Source: Paraspadella gotoi
Taxonomy: Eukaryota > Chaetognatha
Length of the DNA stretch: 64,000 bases
Direction of reading: 5' to 3'
Assembly: GCA_051294375.1 (NCBI GenBank)
Contig: CM119263.1
Location: 30,443,376 to 30,507,375, forward strand
Position numbers and translations under genes: made by a program. Under the pieces are notes generated by a model, which was not told the DNA's origin, made no database searches, and saw nothing but the letters and a program-made list of their open reading frames with translations. Positions 1 to 11,048 of this stretch are shown here, piece by piece. The first letter of the stretch is position 1, and each line of letters starts with the position of its first letter.

Positions 1-3000
1 TCAAGCTGCCCGTCGAGCCGCGCAAACGCTTCGTCTACGTCCTCCACTGCCCCGACGGTCCGGGGCTCGACTGCCCCATGGTGGTCGACCCGTCCGGGCT
101 CTACTTTCGCCGCGAGGGCCTCGCCGGTTTCTACCTGTGCGGAATTTCGCCAAAGCCCGAAGACGAGCCCAGCGTCGATAATTTGGACGTCGACTATGAA
201 TATTTTAACGAGGTTTGTGCAGTGTGCAAAGTTTGTAGGCTGATTGGTTAGTTTTTGTCATTAGGGTGAAAATGGTTCAACTCTCTCCTTATTCTTGTCC
301 CGCCTTCGCCTCCAGGTGGTCTGGCCTCTTCTCGCAGAGCGAGTCCCCGCTTTCGAAAAGTGTAAGGTGAAAAACGCGTGGGCTGGATATTATGACTACA
401 ACTTTTACGATGAAAACTGCGTCATCGGCGGTCATCCCTACTACAGAAACGTTTTCTTTTGCACCGGATTTTCAGGCCATGGAATTCAGCAGGTGGATAA
501 GGGAATGAGTGGAAATAGTTTGTGGAATTAGTGGAAGTATGTGGAATTAGTTGATTCCAGTGTAATTGGTTTAATGCATATTGTTTAATTGGTAGAAATA
601 TGTGGAATGAGTGGAAATATGTGGAATTATGTGGAATTTCGGAAACCTGTGGAATTAGTAGAAATATGTAATTCTATTTCATGTTTTTCTCCCCACCAAC
701 AAAGTGAGCATCTGCTCTGCAAAACGCGACATCCCCAGAGAAAAACGAAGAGGAAACCTCTTCCCCGCCTTCTTCTTCCCCCTCCCGTACGCTACCTCAG
801 TACGCCGACATGAGACAGAATCACTTCTTCTGTTCGCGCTTTTGCGCTCAGTCTCCCGGCTTTTTTACGAAAATATTTTTTGATTATTTTTGTTGAAATA
901 ATTTTGCATATTTTTCGTTTCTCTTTTTTGGAGTTCAGAATACAGATATTCTTCAACACGTGGCTTTTTTGAAGTTCTCTCTTCACGGCCGCCATCTTTT
1001 TCGTCTTCGTTGTGCGTGGCTTCGAGGGAAGAGCCTTGACTCGGCCCTTTCGCTTGCCCTCGACGCACCCTGCGCGGCTGCGGAGGGAAGAGCCGCGACT
1101 CGGCCCTCTCGTTTGCCCTCGGCGCTTAGTACGGCTGCAGGGGGGAAGAACCTTGTTTTCGGCCCCCTTGTTTGTCCAGTGCTCTCCGTTTTTTGGACTG
1201 AGGCGCGTGTTTTCAACTCGACTACCCTCATGTCTCTTCCGCCACCGCCGCCTCCACCGCCTCCACCATCAGCCATTCCGGGCTTTTCTGGTCAGGCCGA
1301 AGTCATGCCCCTTCAGATGGAGGCAGTTCTGCTCCAAATTAGCAACGCTCTTTCTAGCGTTCGTCGCGAATTTAAGGAGTTTCGCCGCTCGTCTCGTTCC
1401 GAGTTGGAGAGTCTTCGGCGTGAGTTCTTCTTTCTTTTCGTTTTTTTTTTTCGCCTTTTTTTGGCGTACATTCGGCGTACAGGGGTTTTCCTCCTGTGCC
1501 CCACCTAACTCGACTTTGTTTGTTTGTTTTTTGTCGGGCCTTCGCGTCCTCTGGTCTTGTTACAGGCTCACTTTGTTGGTGGGGAAGAACAACATGATAG
1601 AATTTATGGTTCCAAATGGAACCGGGATTCTTCATGGTTCTTCCCCACCAACAACCACCCACCGTCCACCCCTGGCACCACCGGTGGTGGAGGGCGGCTC
1701 AGGCTCGCTTGTCTTGTTTGGTGAGGTGTTTTTGGGGTTCTTTTTTTGAGACTGTCATTTTTCAATGATTTCTCTTTTTTTCCATGTACGTTTTCTTCAT
1801 GGTTCTTGGACGCCTCTGTTCGCCATTTTGCCGTTTTTCGTCGGTCTTCGTTTGTTCGCCAGCGACTTGGAGTCTTCGCGTTCTTTGGCGGCCTCTTCGG
1901 CGGCGGATCGGCCTTCACGCTCGAGCGGGTGACTGTGTCACGCCTTCCTCGTCGAGCCCCTTCTGCGCAAGTCGACGACCACGCCTCCGTTTCCGGATCA
2001 GAGGAGGGTTCCTCTGAAGAGTCTGCTGCGGGGTTTGACAACTTCTTGTCTCGTCGTGCTTCTGTACAGCCTTCGGAGTGGGTCCTACAGCAGTGGAGGG
2101 ATTTGCGCAGAGTTGGCCAGGACGACGTTCTTTTACCGTCGTGGGACGTGCTTTCCGCCAATACGCGTTTCCGGCGCTGGTCGGATGTCTCTTCGCCGGC
2201 GGATTTTCGTCCTCCTGCTCAAGAGAGTTGCCTTGCTGCTCAGTTCGACGCCGTTCGGAAGGACTCCAAGACGACGCGCGCTTTCAAGGCTTTTTGAGCG
2301 CATCATGAGGGACGCCGGAGCGTCCGCTCATGCTGTCCTTTCTGTCGCTGACGCTCTCTCGCCTCATGGTTGAGGCCCTTCGCTCGAGGGGCCCGGTGCA
2401 GTGGACGCAGGCCACCTTGACGATCTTGCCAAGCCCCTTGGAGACGCCTCGTCGGGTTTGGCGGCGATTTTTGGTTCGGCCCTCTCCGAGTCTCGGCGCT
2501 TAGTTGTCGACGCTGCCCTTCGGATCTCAAGACAGTTCTGTCCAGTTCTCCGCCCTCCACGTCGTTCTTTTTCGGAGACCGCTCCACAGACGTCACTCAA
2601 GCCTTCCATTCTTCGCTTCTCCGCTCCGGGGCGCCTCACAATTGCGCCTGTTCTTTTAGCCGCAAGCGTGGGCGTGGCAGTCCGCGTAGTCCCGCTCGCC
2701 GTCCCTACCGGCCTCGCAAGACTTCGCCGCCTCCCAAGCGTAGGGCGGGGCTCCAGGACGTCTAAGGACGCCGACTGATCGCCCGACAGCTCTTTCGGCC
2801 GTTGCCTCGTCCGGCCGTCAGTTTCTCCAGGCCCGGCTTTCGTCCATGGACTGGTTTTTTGCGGTTTCTCATCCCCCCCTTCTACGACGTCCGGTCAAGT
2901 GGGCGTGGCACATCACCGGAAGTCTTCGCGGGATTCCCCCCTCTTGGTTTGCTTGGTTACGAGTGATTCTGTCTCGTGTCGGCGTACTGAGGTAGCGTAC

Positions 3001-3286
3001 GGGAGGGGAAGAGAAGGCGGGGAAGAGGAGGGTTCCTCTTCGTTTTTCTCTCGGGAGATGTCGCGTTTGCAGAGCAGATGCTCACTTTGTTGGTGGGGAA
3101 GAACCATGAAGAATCCCGGTTCCATTTGGAACCATAAATTTTGTCCTTCCTCCCCAGGCTGCAGCCGCGGGTAAGGAACTCGCCGAACTCATCTTCGTCG
3201 ACAAATACAAAGACATCGATCTTTCGCGTCTGGATTTTAGGAGATTCCTCGTCGGTGCCAAGATGATGGAGACGAATATAGTTTGA
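1..3286 (+). CDS. FOXRED1: FOXRED1, 3' part (mitochondrial FAD-dependent oxidoreductase)
   Basis: FOXRED1 is a mitochondrial FAD-dependent oxidoreductase-like protein needed for assembly of respiratory complex I. Only the C-terminal part lies in the window. Exons seen: 1-212 (frame starts at base 3), 316-492 and 3158-3286, ending in TGA. The reading includes [23 protein letters not shown] and [11 protein letters not shown], which match the conserved C-terminal stretch of the DAO-fold family from memory. The last exon ends with [18 protein letters not shown], parallel to the vertebrate tail. All junctions are GT-AG and phase 0. The last intron is 2.7 kb and carries an inverted-repeat mobile element. 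The 5' exons and the FAD-binding Rossmann motif are outside the window. The assignment is confident. Confidence 0.93.
493..688. repeat. Degenerate GTGGAA-type minisatellite in FOXRED1 intron
   Basis: The start of the last FOXRED1 intron is built from irregular repeats of motifs such as GTGGAATTAGTGGAA and ATGTGGAAT, about 9-18 bases long and diverged. It directly abuts the left inverted repeat of the mobile element. No coding signal is seen. Confidence 0.6.
690..831 (+). repeat. Left inverted terminal repeat
   Basis: Begins CCCCACCAACAAAGTGAGC and runs to about GACAGAATCACT. It is the reverse complement of 2963-3101 with a few substitutions and small indels. Confidence 0.85.
1561..1655. repeat. 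Internal hairpin carrying both terminal motifs
   Basis: Contains TTTGTTGGTGGGGAAGAA and, about 50 bases later, its complement TTCTTCCCCACCAACAA. Between them lies the small palindrome GGTTCCAAATGGAACC. The second half is the reverse complement of 3090-3144 at the right end, as expected for a DIRS-type internal complementary region. Confidence 0.65.
2963..3101 (-). repeat. Right inverted terminal repeat
   Basis: Reverse complement of the left terminal repeat at 690-831. It ends in TTTGTTGGTGGGGAAGAA, and a further ~45 bases (to about 3144) are shared in inverted orientation with the internal hairpin. Confidence 0.85.
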
Positions 3287-4237
3287 TGGGGCCATGATGG
3301 GACTGTTGCTGTAGCTTTATGAAATGGTGATGTGTTGACTGTTGAGGATGAAGATGACGAGTTTGATTTCGATTGTTAAAATTGTGTTTGTATTTTATAA
3401 ATATTTCGATATTTTGATTCAGACAGACACGTTAAATTTGCTTGTATTTTGTACAAACGCTTCGAAAATCTCAACCAAAAAGTTTGTTCGTCGTTTTAAT
3501 TTTTGTTGAAAATCAAAGATTTTTATGTTTCAAAGGGTCTACAGAAGGCTTCATAATATAAAATGAGGTGGTGCTTTTTGTGAGCAGAATTTGTTCCGCA
3601 AAAACTACTGGATCAAATCCCTATGTGAATACAAGTAGAACTATCGAGGCGAATTTTAATTTAATTTCATTTTAATTTAATCTTAATGTATTTATCGGCG
3701 GTTAACAGTCAGTGGTTCACTTTTCGAAAAAAGTCTATAATTTTTTGGATTGTCTACCTAATTGACTATTTTTTTCTTTTGTCGGCGTGTGATTCGAGTT
3801 GTTAAAATTACAATGTTTATAATTTAGAGACATGTTAGTATTCAACCGAAACTTTTTATTCGGATCTGTTTTAGATTTCCTTTCATTTACAAACGTTATT
3901 ATTTTCAGTTTTAAACTTTTAAAATCGTCGTTCGAATTTCGGGATGAATAAAGGAAAAGAAAAGATTTGGTACAAATAAACTTGAAATTTTTTTTTTTAC
4001 AAAGAAAAGGAATAAAAATAAAGTTTTCACGATCCCACCACATGTTCCTTCCCAAGCGGATAAATTCCATCCCTCGTTCCTTCTCTTTTTCCCTCTCTAT
4101 CCCACCGATCCAAGCATGAGGGCTTCGTCCCCTCTGTCTTTCCACCATCGCAACCTCATCCTTAGCCCACCCCTCGCTCCCTTCGACCCCTACCGCCCCC
4201 CTCAGCCCCCTCCTCGTCCCTCCCGAGATTCGACGTC
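3287..4237. other. Intergenic region between FOXRED1 and the RGS gene
   Basis: AT-rich up to about 4030, then C-rich and pyrimidine-rich (TCCCT/CCACC runs) for the last 200 bases before the RGS start codon, which suits a 5' UTR or promoter. I see no gene here. Confidence 0.6.
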
Positions 4238-7200
4238 ATGACGAGCGCGCCATCTCCCTTCGCCCTCGATCCTTCGCTCCGTTGGTCGTCCGATCCTCCC
4301 CCTCTTCCACATCCCCAGCCCCATCCACATCCCTCGCTGTCTTCTCAGCGAGATTCTTCCTCGTCTCTTCGCGATAAACAAACTCTGGATTCTCGTCGTC
4401 GTCGTCGTCGCGGGGAAAAGGAGGAGGAGGAGGGGAAAGAGGAAGAGGGAGTGTTCGCTCGTCCGTCTTCTCGCGCCCCTCGATTCGATCCTTCCCTCCC
4501 TCACTCCCACCGATCGTTGCCTTCGAGCGCGAGATCGCGACGCCATCGTCCGTTGATCGATCATCTCCTCGGCGGCCGCAACTTCGTTCCCGTCTCCGCT
4601 CTGCTGCGCGGCGACGAGGCCTTCCCCCGTCCGCAGCCACCCGCAGTCGCTCGTCCGCCGGCGCTAAGATCTTCCGCCTCCGCTCCTCAGCTTCCCAAGT
4701 CTTTCCAACCCCCGTCCCAACAACCTCCTCTCACCCTTCCTCCGCAAAATTCTTCAGATCACCCTCAATCGCATCTCTTCCACTCCACGCCAATCTCCCC
4801 CGTCCCTCAGAGACTCAACAAACGCGCCCGTAAACGCGCCAAGCTTCGACCCGAATCTCGCGAGGACATCGACGACGAATCCCCGTCTCCTCTTCCGCCG
4901 ACGACCTTCCCTTCCCAACCCACTCTGTCTCTTTCCCTTTCTCGAGGCGCCTCTGGTTTTGGCTTCCTCTTGTCGGGCGAGAGGCCGACTCTCGTGGGAT
5001 CCGTGGCCCGAGGCTGCCCCGCTGCTCAGGCCGGAATCTTGCCCGGTCACGTGATTCTTAAAGTGAACGAGGTCGACGTGACGTCGTCGTCTCACGATTT
5101 CGTCGTTTCTCTCGTCGGATCCTCGGACGAAACTTTGAGTCTCACCGTCGCGGCTCCGGAAGCCGTCGTCGCCGCCACGGCACCGGTTTCGTCGACTACA
5201 ACCACATCAACAACGTCATCTTGGCGTCAACGCGAAGATTCTTCCTCCTCTGACGGAGACTACGAAGTCTTCGCCGACGAGATCCAAGTGTTGGAAGTCA
5301 TCCCTCGACCCTTGACCCCTTTGCTTCCTTCTAGTCAGTCTAATCACTCCGACCGCCATCAACGCCATCACTCGTCCAAGGCCGCGCGCAACATGTCAAA
5401 GGCCTCTGTCGCTCATTCATCTCGCGCCGAAGAAAACAAAGAAAACTTTATCGCGCCCAATAACCAGAACAACAACAACAATAACAACGAGGATGTGGAC
5501 GAACTGGCTCGTCCTCCTTCCGAAATCTTCGTCCCTCGAGTCAAATTGGCCAAAAAGTCATCGCTCTCATCTTTTTCGTCGTCGTCATCTTTGTCGCGAG
5601 TAAACGACGATTCGAACGACGATCGTCGTCGCCTCTTCGCCGCTGCGTCCTCTTCCAACGCGCCGCAGCCGCCGCAGCGATCATCGCGCCCGGCGTCCGT
5701 TCAACTCGACTGGCGCCGCGAAGACTTGGACCTCGAGGCGCTGGCGGCGCGAGTCCCGGCGCTGCAGCAACGTAACTCCTACGCCGGAGAACACGCGGAG
5801 CCGAAGCTCGAATCGCTGGCGCCCCTTAAGGACTCGTTGGGGTCACAGTCCAGCGCCGAGGATATTCGCCGCTCCATGACCAAACTGTACCCGCTGCTGC
5901 ACAGGCGCGGGGACGGACCGTCGACGAATCTGCAGCAAGAGCAACTGCAAAGAACTTCGCCGCAAACGCTGCCGCATCCGCCGCCGCATCCTCTGGTGCA
6001 GTCGGACGAAACGTCGCAGCTGCTTCGGTCTCAGAGTCTGCGATCGGAGCATCGACCGCAGCAACAGGAGCAGAAATCACAACGACAGTTCACTGATCGC
6101 CATTTGGACTCCGAAATGAAAGCGGAAGTAAGTCTGAATTTGGTTTAAATCAATGTTTATTGAAAAGACGGTATTCTGATTGAATCAGCATCTCGTTCCG
6201 TTAAGAATTAGTTCAGATAAAAAAGGTAAACTAACTTGTATACTTGGCGACTAATGTTAAACCGTCAACGTACTAGAATAAAAATTTATCAAAACTTTAT
6301 CACAATACTACAATATGCTAATGAGATTGATGAACTAAACCTCGTTTCAAATTATCCACAAATTCCACAAATTACTTATCAACCCCTAGACATCCCCCAC
6401 CTCTTCCACCCACCGCCTTCCCGAACTCCGCCACTCGCCCTTCATGAGATCCATGAGTCAGACGCAAGAAAAGGGCGTCGTCGAAAGCGCGCCTTTTATT
6501 GACGATCACGGGGCCGTCGAGACCAAACCGGCGCCATTCGCTCAAGTTCGGCGTCGCGAAGCCTCGGACACCAGCGTTTTGGATTCTACTCTGAAGGTTA
6601 ATGGGAAAATTGTATTTTTAAATAATTGACGATGATTATTGCGCAATGCCGTGAAGCACAAAAATTGTATTAGGGATATATCTAACATACATAATTTTTA
6701 GGTGATTAAAAACTGATTATTTACATTATCATTATGTACTAAGTGTTTATTTCCTTCCAGGCCGATGAGGAATCTTCGCCGGAAGTTGGTCGCGTCGCAT
6801 CGTGGGCGACCAAGTTCGAGCGTCTTCTCGCGGATTCGGTGGGCGTGGCAATGTTCAGGGACTTTTTGCAAAAGGAGTTCAGGTATGACTATCGTCGAAT
6901 CTACTAGCCTATTCTATATGTTTCAAACAAAGTTGACAAACGTAGTAATCATTTAGGAGAAAGTAAAAAAAAGTCCTATTACTTAATGTAAATTTTTTTT
7001 TTTTTTTTGGTCTCAACGATTCGAATTTCTTTTTCCAGCGACGAAAACATGAGATTCTACTTGGCTGTCGACTCCTTCCGCCTTCTCCCTGCCTCCGACC
7101 TCGCCCAAGAAGCCTCCCGCGTTTTCGCCACTTTTCTAGCGCGCGACGCCCTCGACTGCGTCAACGTTGACGCCGCAGCCGTGGCGCGCGTCGAGGCGGC

Positions 7201-9851
7201 CATGGCGTCAAAGATCGAGCCGTGCCTCTTCGACGACGCGCAAGCGCAGATCGTCAAGTTGATGAAATTCGACAGCTACACTCGATTCTTAAAGTCGAAC
7301 TCGTACAAAGACGCAGTCGTGGCCGAGATGGAGGGTCGACCCGTCCAAGTCCCCGCCAACGACGACGACGACAACGATCGAGGCCAAGCTCCATTCGTCG
7401 GGAGGAGGTATTGAAGTGAATATATGATGAGCGGGGTTTTCCGTCTCTCGCTCACCTTCTGAGAGTATCGATATCGCAGGTTATACGGATGGACGGATTA
7501 CAACGAGAGTTTATGTCCAACTGTGGACGACACAAGTCGTCCACACAACATATATAAACGGCATATAAATAAAATATTAAGATAGTCTATTTTTTGGGTA
7601 CAGAAGCGACTTTTTCGGCAACGCGTCCCTGTGGCGGAAACCCGGCGACGACGAATCCAAGACGCGTCACTCTCTTCTTCCGTGGAAGGCGAAAGGACGA
7701 GAGACGAAGATTCCAAAGTTGAGTCGAAAATCTTTTGGGAAGAAAGACCTCGTCGGTAGAGGAGGAGGAGGAGGAGGAGAGGGAGGAAAGGAGGAGAGGA
7801 GGAAGGCTTTTTTTTCTTCCAAGTCTAACGCGAATCTGGATAAAAAGAAAAACGTCGGGACGACATTTCAAAAGTGAGTTGTTGTAGTTGATGTTGTGAG
7901 TTGTAGGCGAAAACTGTTGTATTGGATCGTGCTGGGGCGATGTTTGATGAATTTTTCCCTTTTTTTTTTCGAAAGTTTAACGCATCTTTCAATTGTGAAT
8001 TTATTTTTTACAGCTCAACCTTTGACGCTGATATTACAACCTCGATCGAAGATTTAAGTTTTAATTTTAAGCGTCCCAGTTCCGTTCCGCGCAGACTCGA
8101 AAAGTCTGTTCCCGCTTTCTTTGAAAATATATTTCGTTTTTACGTTCTCCAATTTAGTTTTTTTCTTGTTTGAACATCGTACAGCTTTTATAATATTAAT
8201 TGTAATAATAATTGTTTGCCCTCCGCCTTCTCAGGATTCGCCGCAGCCTCGGCAGCTCCCGCGAATCTCTCGTTTCGTCGAGAGAATCAGTCAACAGTAA
8301 CAGCAACAAGGATGTCGGCGCAGGCAAAAACAGCAGCATAAACAGCAGCGGCGTGGGAAAGTCCAGCATTAACAGCAGCAGAAACAGCAGCAGAAGCGGC
8401 GGGAAGAGTTTGACGACTTCGACGTCGAACGAAGCGAAGGTGGGGTTCCGCCTTGACCTCCCCAATCTCTCTAAGTCTCTGGGAATCAAATCTCGTGCGT
8501 CGAAACCTCTCGTCGAAATCATCGATCCGTTGTTGAGGTGAGGAACAAAAAAACGATGGGTCAACTGGCGACCTTTTATGCTTTATAAAATCCTTTAATA
8601 AATAAAGAGAAGAGTATTAAAAAGAAACATCTATTATTTTTCGTTTGTGATTGCTTCTCGACTCTTTTCCGTCTCTCCTCAGCAAATACAAAATGTGTTC
8701 CCGCATCGAGGACGTCTTCCTCTACGAACCTTCCACCAACGCCATCTTCACTCGCGCCGATTATTCCGCCCTCACCGCCGACGCCTTCGATGATCGGCGC
8801 GTCGTCGTTTCCATTCGCGGCGCCGGGACGACGACCAAGAAAGGCGGCGACAGCGGCGGCGGCGGCAGCACCAATAAATCCAAACACGGCAGCGCAGTCG
8901 CAAAATTTCTTCCGCCGCATTCGTTGCTTTCCCGGGCCGCCAGCGACCGCTACGACGACCAGCGTGGCCCGCTCTCCGCCGAAAACCTCGAGATTCCCGA
9001 TTGGCTGAGAAGCAACGCCGACGACGCCGGTTCGTCGACGCGTCCGGCGCCGCTCCGCTCTCGACAAAGCAGCGCCTCCTCTCTCAGCGTCAAGAGCGAC
9101 GACGACGAAGAGACGCCGGGTCACTCCGGCGTCCAATTCGCTCGAGAGCTCTCCGGCCCCACCGCCGTCGATTCACCAGCATCGCTTTTCGGCGACATTC
9201 CGTCTCCTGACACGGCGGCGCTTTTTTTCGCCGACGCCATGGGTCACGCCAACGACGATGGATTAGGAAAAGGCGCTTCGAAGATCGATTTGGGTATTTT
9301 CATCTCTTTTCTATCTTTTTCTGTACTTTTTCTCTTTCTTTTTTTGTCCTTTTTCTCTACCTCCTAATTCCTTCTCTCCATCTCCAGGGATGAACCTCGA
9401 CTCTCCCGAATTTCCCCGCCTCGATCCCACCGCCGATGACTCAGTCGACTACTCCTGCCTTTGGGAATCCGCGGCCGAGTTTCTCGACGACTCTCCCCGT
9501 CGGCCTCTGACCTCCTACCGCGACCTCTCGCTAATGACCGCCCTGTCACTGACCTCTCCGGCTCGTGACCCTCCCCACGACCTGACCCTGACCTCTCCGG
9601 ATCGTGACCTGGCCTTGATGAACGACTTGACCCTGACCTGCGGCGACGACGCGGACGAAGCGATGATGGAACCCGAGATCCCTGAAGACGATTCTATCTC
9701 CGTTTTCGGCGTCGGTGGCCACAACAACAACAACACCCTGACGGACGTGTCGATGCTGAGCGCCGTCACGGAAAACTCTGCGGGTGTCGCGTCGTCATCG
9801 TCGACGATGGAATCGGGAAGCGAAGCCGAAGGATTCGAAGAGACTCTTTGA
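4238..9851 (+). CDS. RGS12: RGS12/RGS14-type regulator of G-protein signalling (PDZ-RGS-RBD-GoLoco)
   Basis: Predicted to be a GTPase-activating protein and GDP-dissociation inhibitor for G-alpha(i/o) that also binds Ras-type GTPases. Eight exons join in phase: 4238-6127, 6462-6596, 6761-6882, 7039-7407, 7604-7873, 8235-8537, 8683-9293, 9388-9851, giving about 1387 residues. A PDZ domain at residues ~227-307 has the carboxylate loop GFGF. The RGS domain at ~687-812 includes VASWATKFERLL, DFLQKEFSDENMRF and LMKFDSYTRFLKS. A Ras-binding-like domain at ~999-1070 (FRLDLPNLSKSLGIKSR, KYKM) matches the second RBD of RGS12. A GoLoco motif at ~1103-1123 has DRYDDQRGPL. No PTB domain and no clear first RBD were found. 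The regions between domains are serine/proline-rich or poly-N. The start is the first ATG of the long open frame; a further upstream exon cannot be excluded. An AATAAA lies about 145 bases after the stop. Confidence 0.92.
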
Positions 9852-11048
9852 AAAATGAGGGGGTGGATGGGATATGTTGGAGGATTTGACTTTTTTATCA
9901 TTATTTTTAATTTTACGGGAATTTTTTTTTTTCGCGATTCTCTCCCTTCAAACATTATACCACTTCATTGATAGGAAAGCCAGGTATTCTGGGAGTGAAT
10001 AAACGAGACTGTGAGAGAGTCTTGATTGAAAGCTTGCAGGGACCAGCTATGTCATTATCTTGTACGAGTGATGGAGGCCTTAAACCACCACAACCTGTCA
10101 AAAGTAAGAGGCAAGATAGCTTGTTTATTAAATAAATGCATAATTTTTATATTAGTTGTACCAATTTCATGCTATTTTCACTTCAGCCAGTAACTTTTTT
10201 TTCCTGATCGGGTCTCAGCCTTCGAATTTTTTTTTTCTTGCATAAATTATTCTTTTCTTTTCTCCCCCAATTCAATTGCCTTGCCTCTCGCGGCCCTTCG
10301 GCCATTCGTAGTTATAAAATCGTAAACTCGTCTCGCATCCAGCCTTGATTTTTAACGGGCCTTATTATTCTATACGCGGCCTTTTGTTTTTTAATGTTGA
10401 TCCCGTGAACGTTGTCTTTGCCTTATGCACTCTAGATGTCGCCCCGCGATTAGTAAATTCGCTTATATATCGTCGTTAAGAGGGTTGATCGTCTTCTTTT
10501 ATTTTGTTAAAAACTGTGAATGTTAATGTTTTCGAGATTTTATCGATCGTCGGCGAAGTAAATCTTTTTCTGCGCGCGCGCGTGTGTGTGTTTCAATTAG
10601 CATCTGGTTAATTCAATTAGCGAATCGTAGTTTTTCAGTTTTTTTGGGGGGATGAAAAGTAGAGTAGAGCCTTTAATTGCTTTGTACATTTGTCATAGAG
10701 GGGAATTTTGGGTGGCGCTAGTTTATTTTAGTCTCACAATCACAACCGTATATCTGGTCACATTTCTCTTTGTACGCACGTATAAATGGTGAAAAAAAAA
10801 CCTGTGTGAGTCGTCTCGAATCGCAAAAATGAAAAACATAATCGTTACTTTTTAAGATTTATATGACGTTTAATGTCCAATGATTCGTTACTTTAGGCGT
10901 CGTCGAAAACCAAGATAGTTTCGATAAAAAAATAAAATAAATTTTTTTCACAAAATGATTTTTTTCCTCAAAAACTTCGCGTTGAATCATCGTATCTTTT
11001 CGCTGTATCCGTTTGTTCGTTAAACGCGGATTTCCTTCTGTAAAAACG
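9852..11048. other. Intergenic region between RGS gene and TSEN2
   Basis: Contains the likely 3' UTR and poly(A) signal of the RGS gene near 9996-10004, one copy of a dispersed repeat (about 10018-10185), and a short GC/GT dinucleotide run near 10574-10590. The rest is AT-rich with no coding signal. Confidence 0.6.
10018..10185. repeat. Dispersed repeat family C, copy 1
   Basis: About 165 bases sharing GAAAGCTTGCAGGGACC, GTGATGGAGGCCTTAAACCA and a CCAATTTCAT end with 32651-32815 in the same orientation. The family is not recognised. It has no obvious coding capacity or terminal repeats and could be part of a SINE or a 3' transposon fragment. Confidence 0.75.

Larger units (their letters stand above)
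689..3102. mobile_element. 2.4-kb element with long inverted terminal repeats (DIRS-like or foldback, degenerate)
   Basis: Two ~140-bp inverted repeats (about 690-831 and 2963-3101, roughly 90% identical by eye) bound this insert in the last FOXRED1 intron. A third copy of the terminal motif forms an internal hairpin near 1565-1655. The interior is GC-rich and has coding-like but broken frames on the + strand, for example 1746-2297 (acidic/serine-rich middle) and about 2400-2765 (basic, [12 protein letters not shown]-type tail). That could be a gag-like protein. I see no reverse transcriptase, tyrosine recombinase or transposase. Inverted termini plus an internal complementary region are known hallmarks of DIRS retroelements, so a deletion derivative of one is my best guess. 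A foldback DNA transposon is the alternative. No target-site duplication was recognised. Confidence 0.6.

Noticed and set aside
960-2639. Several long overlapping open frames on both strands between 960 and 2640, some with poly-Pro or poly-Gly
   Set aside because: They overlap each other in GC-rich transposon DNA. Only the plus-strand gag-like interpretation is even partly coherent, so the rest are shadows.
7922-8173. 83-codon frame in the RGS gene considered as an extra exon with the first Ras-binding domain
   Set aside because: Low-complexity Phe/Ser-rich translation without RBD features. The flanking exons (ending 7873 and starting 8235) already join in phase.
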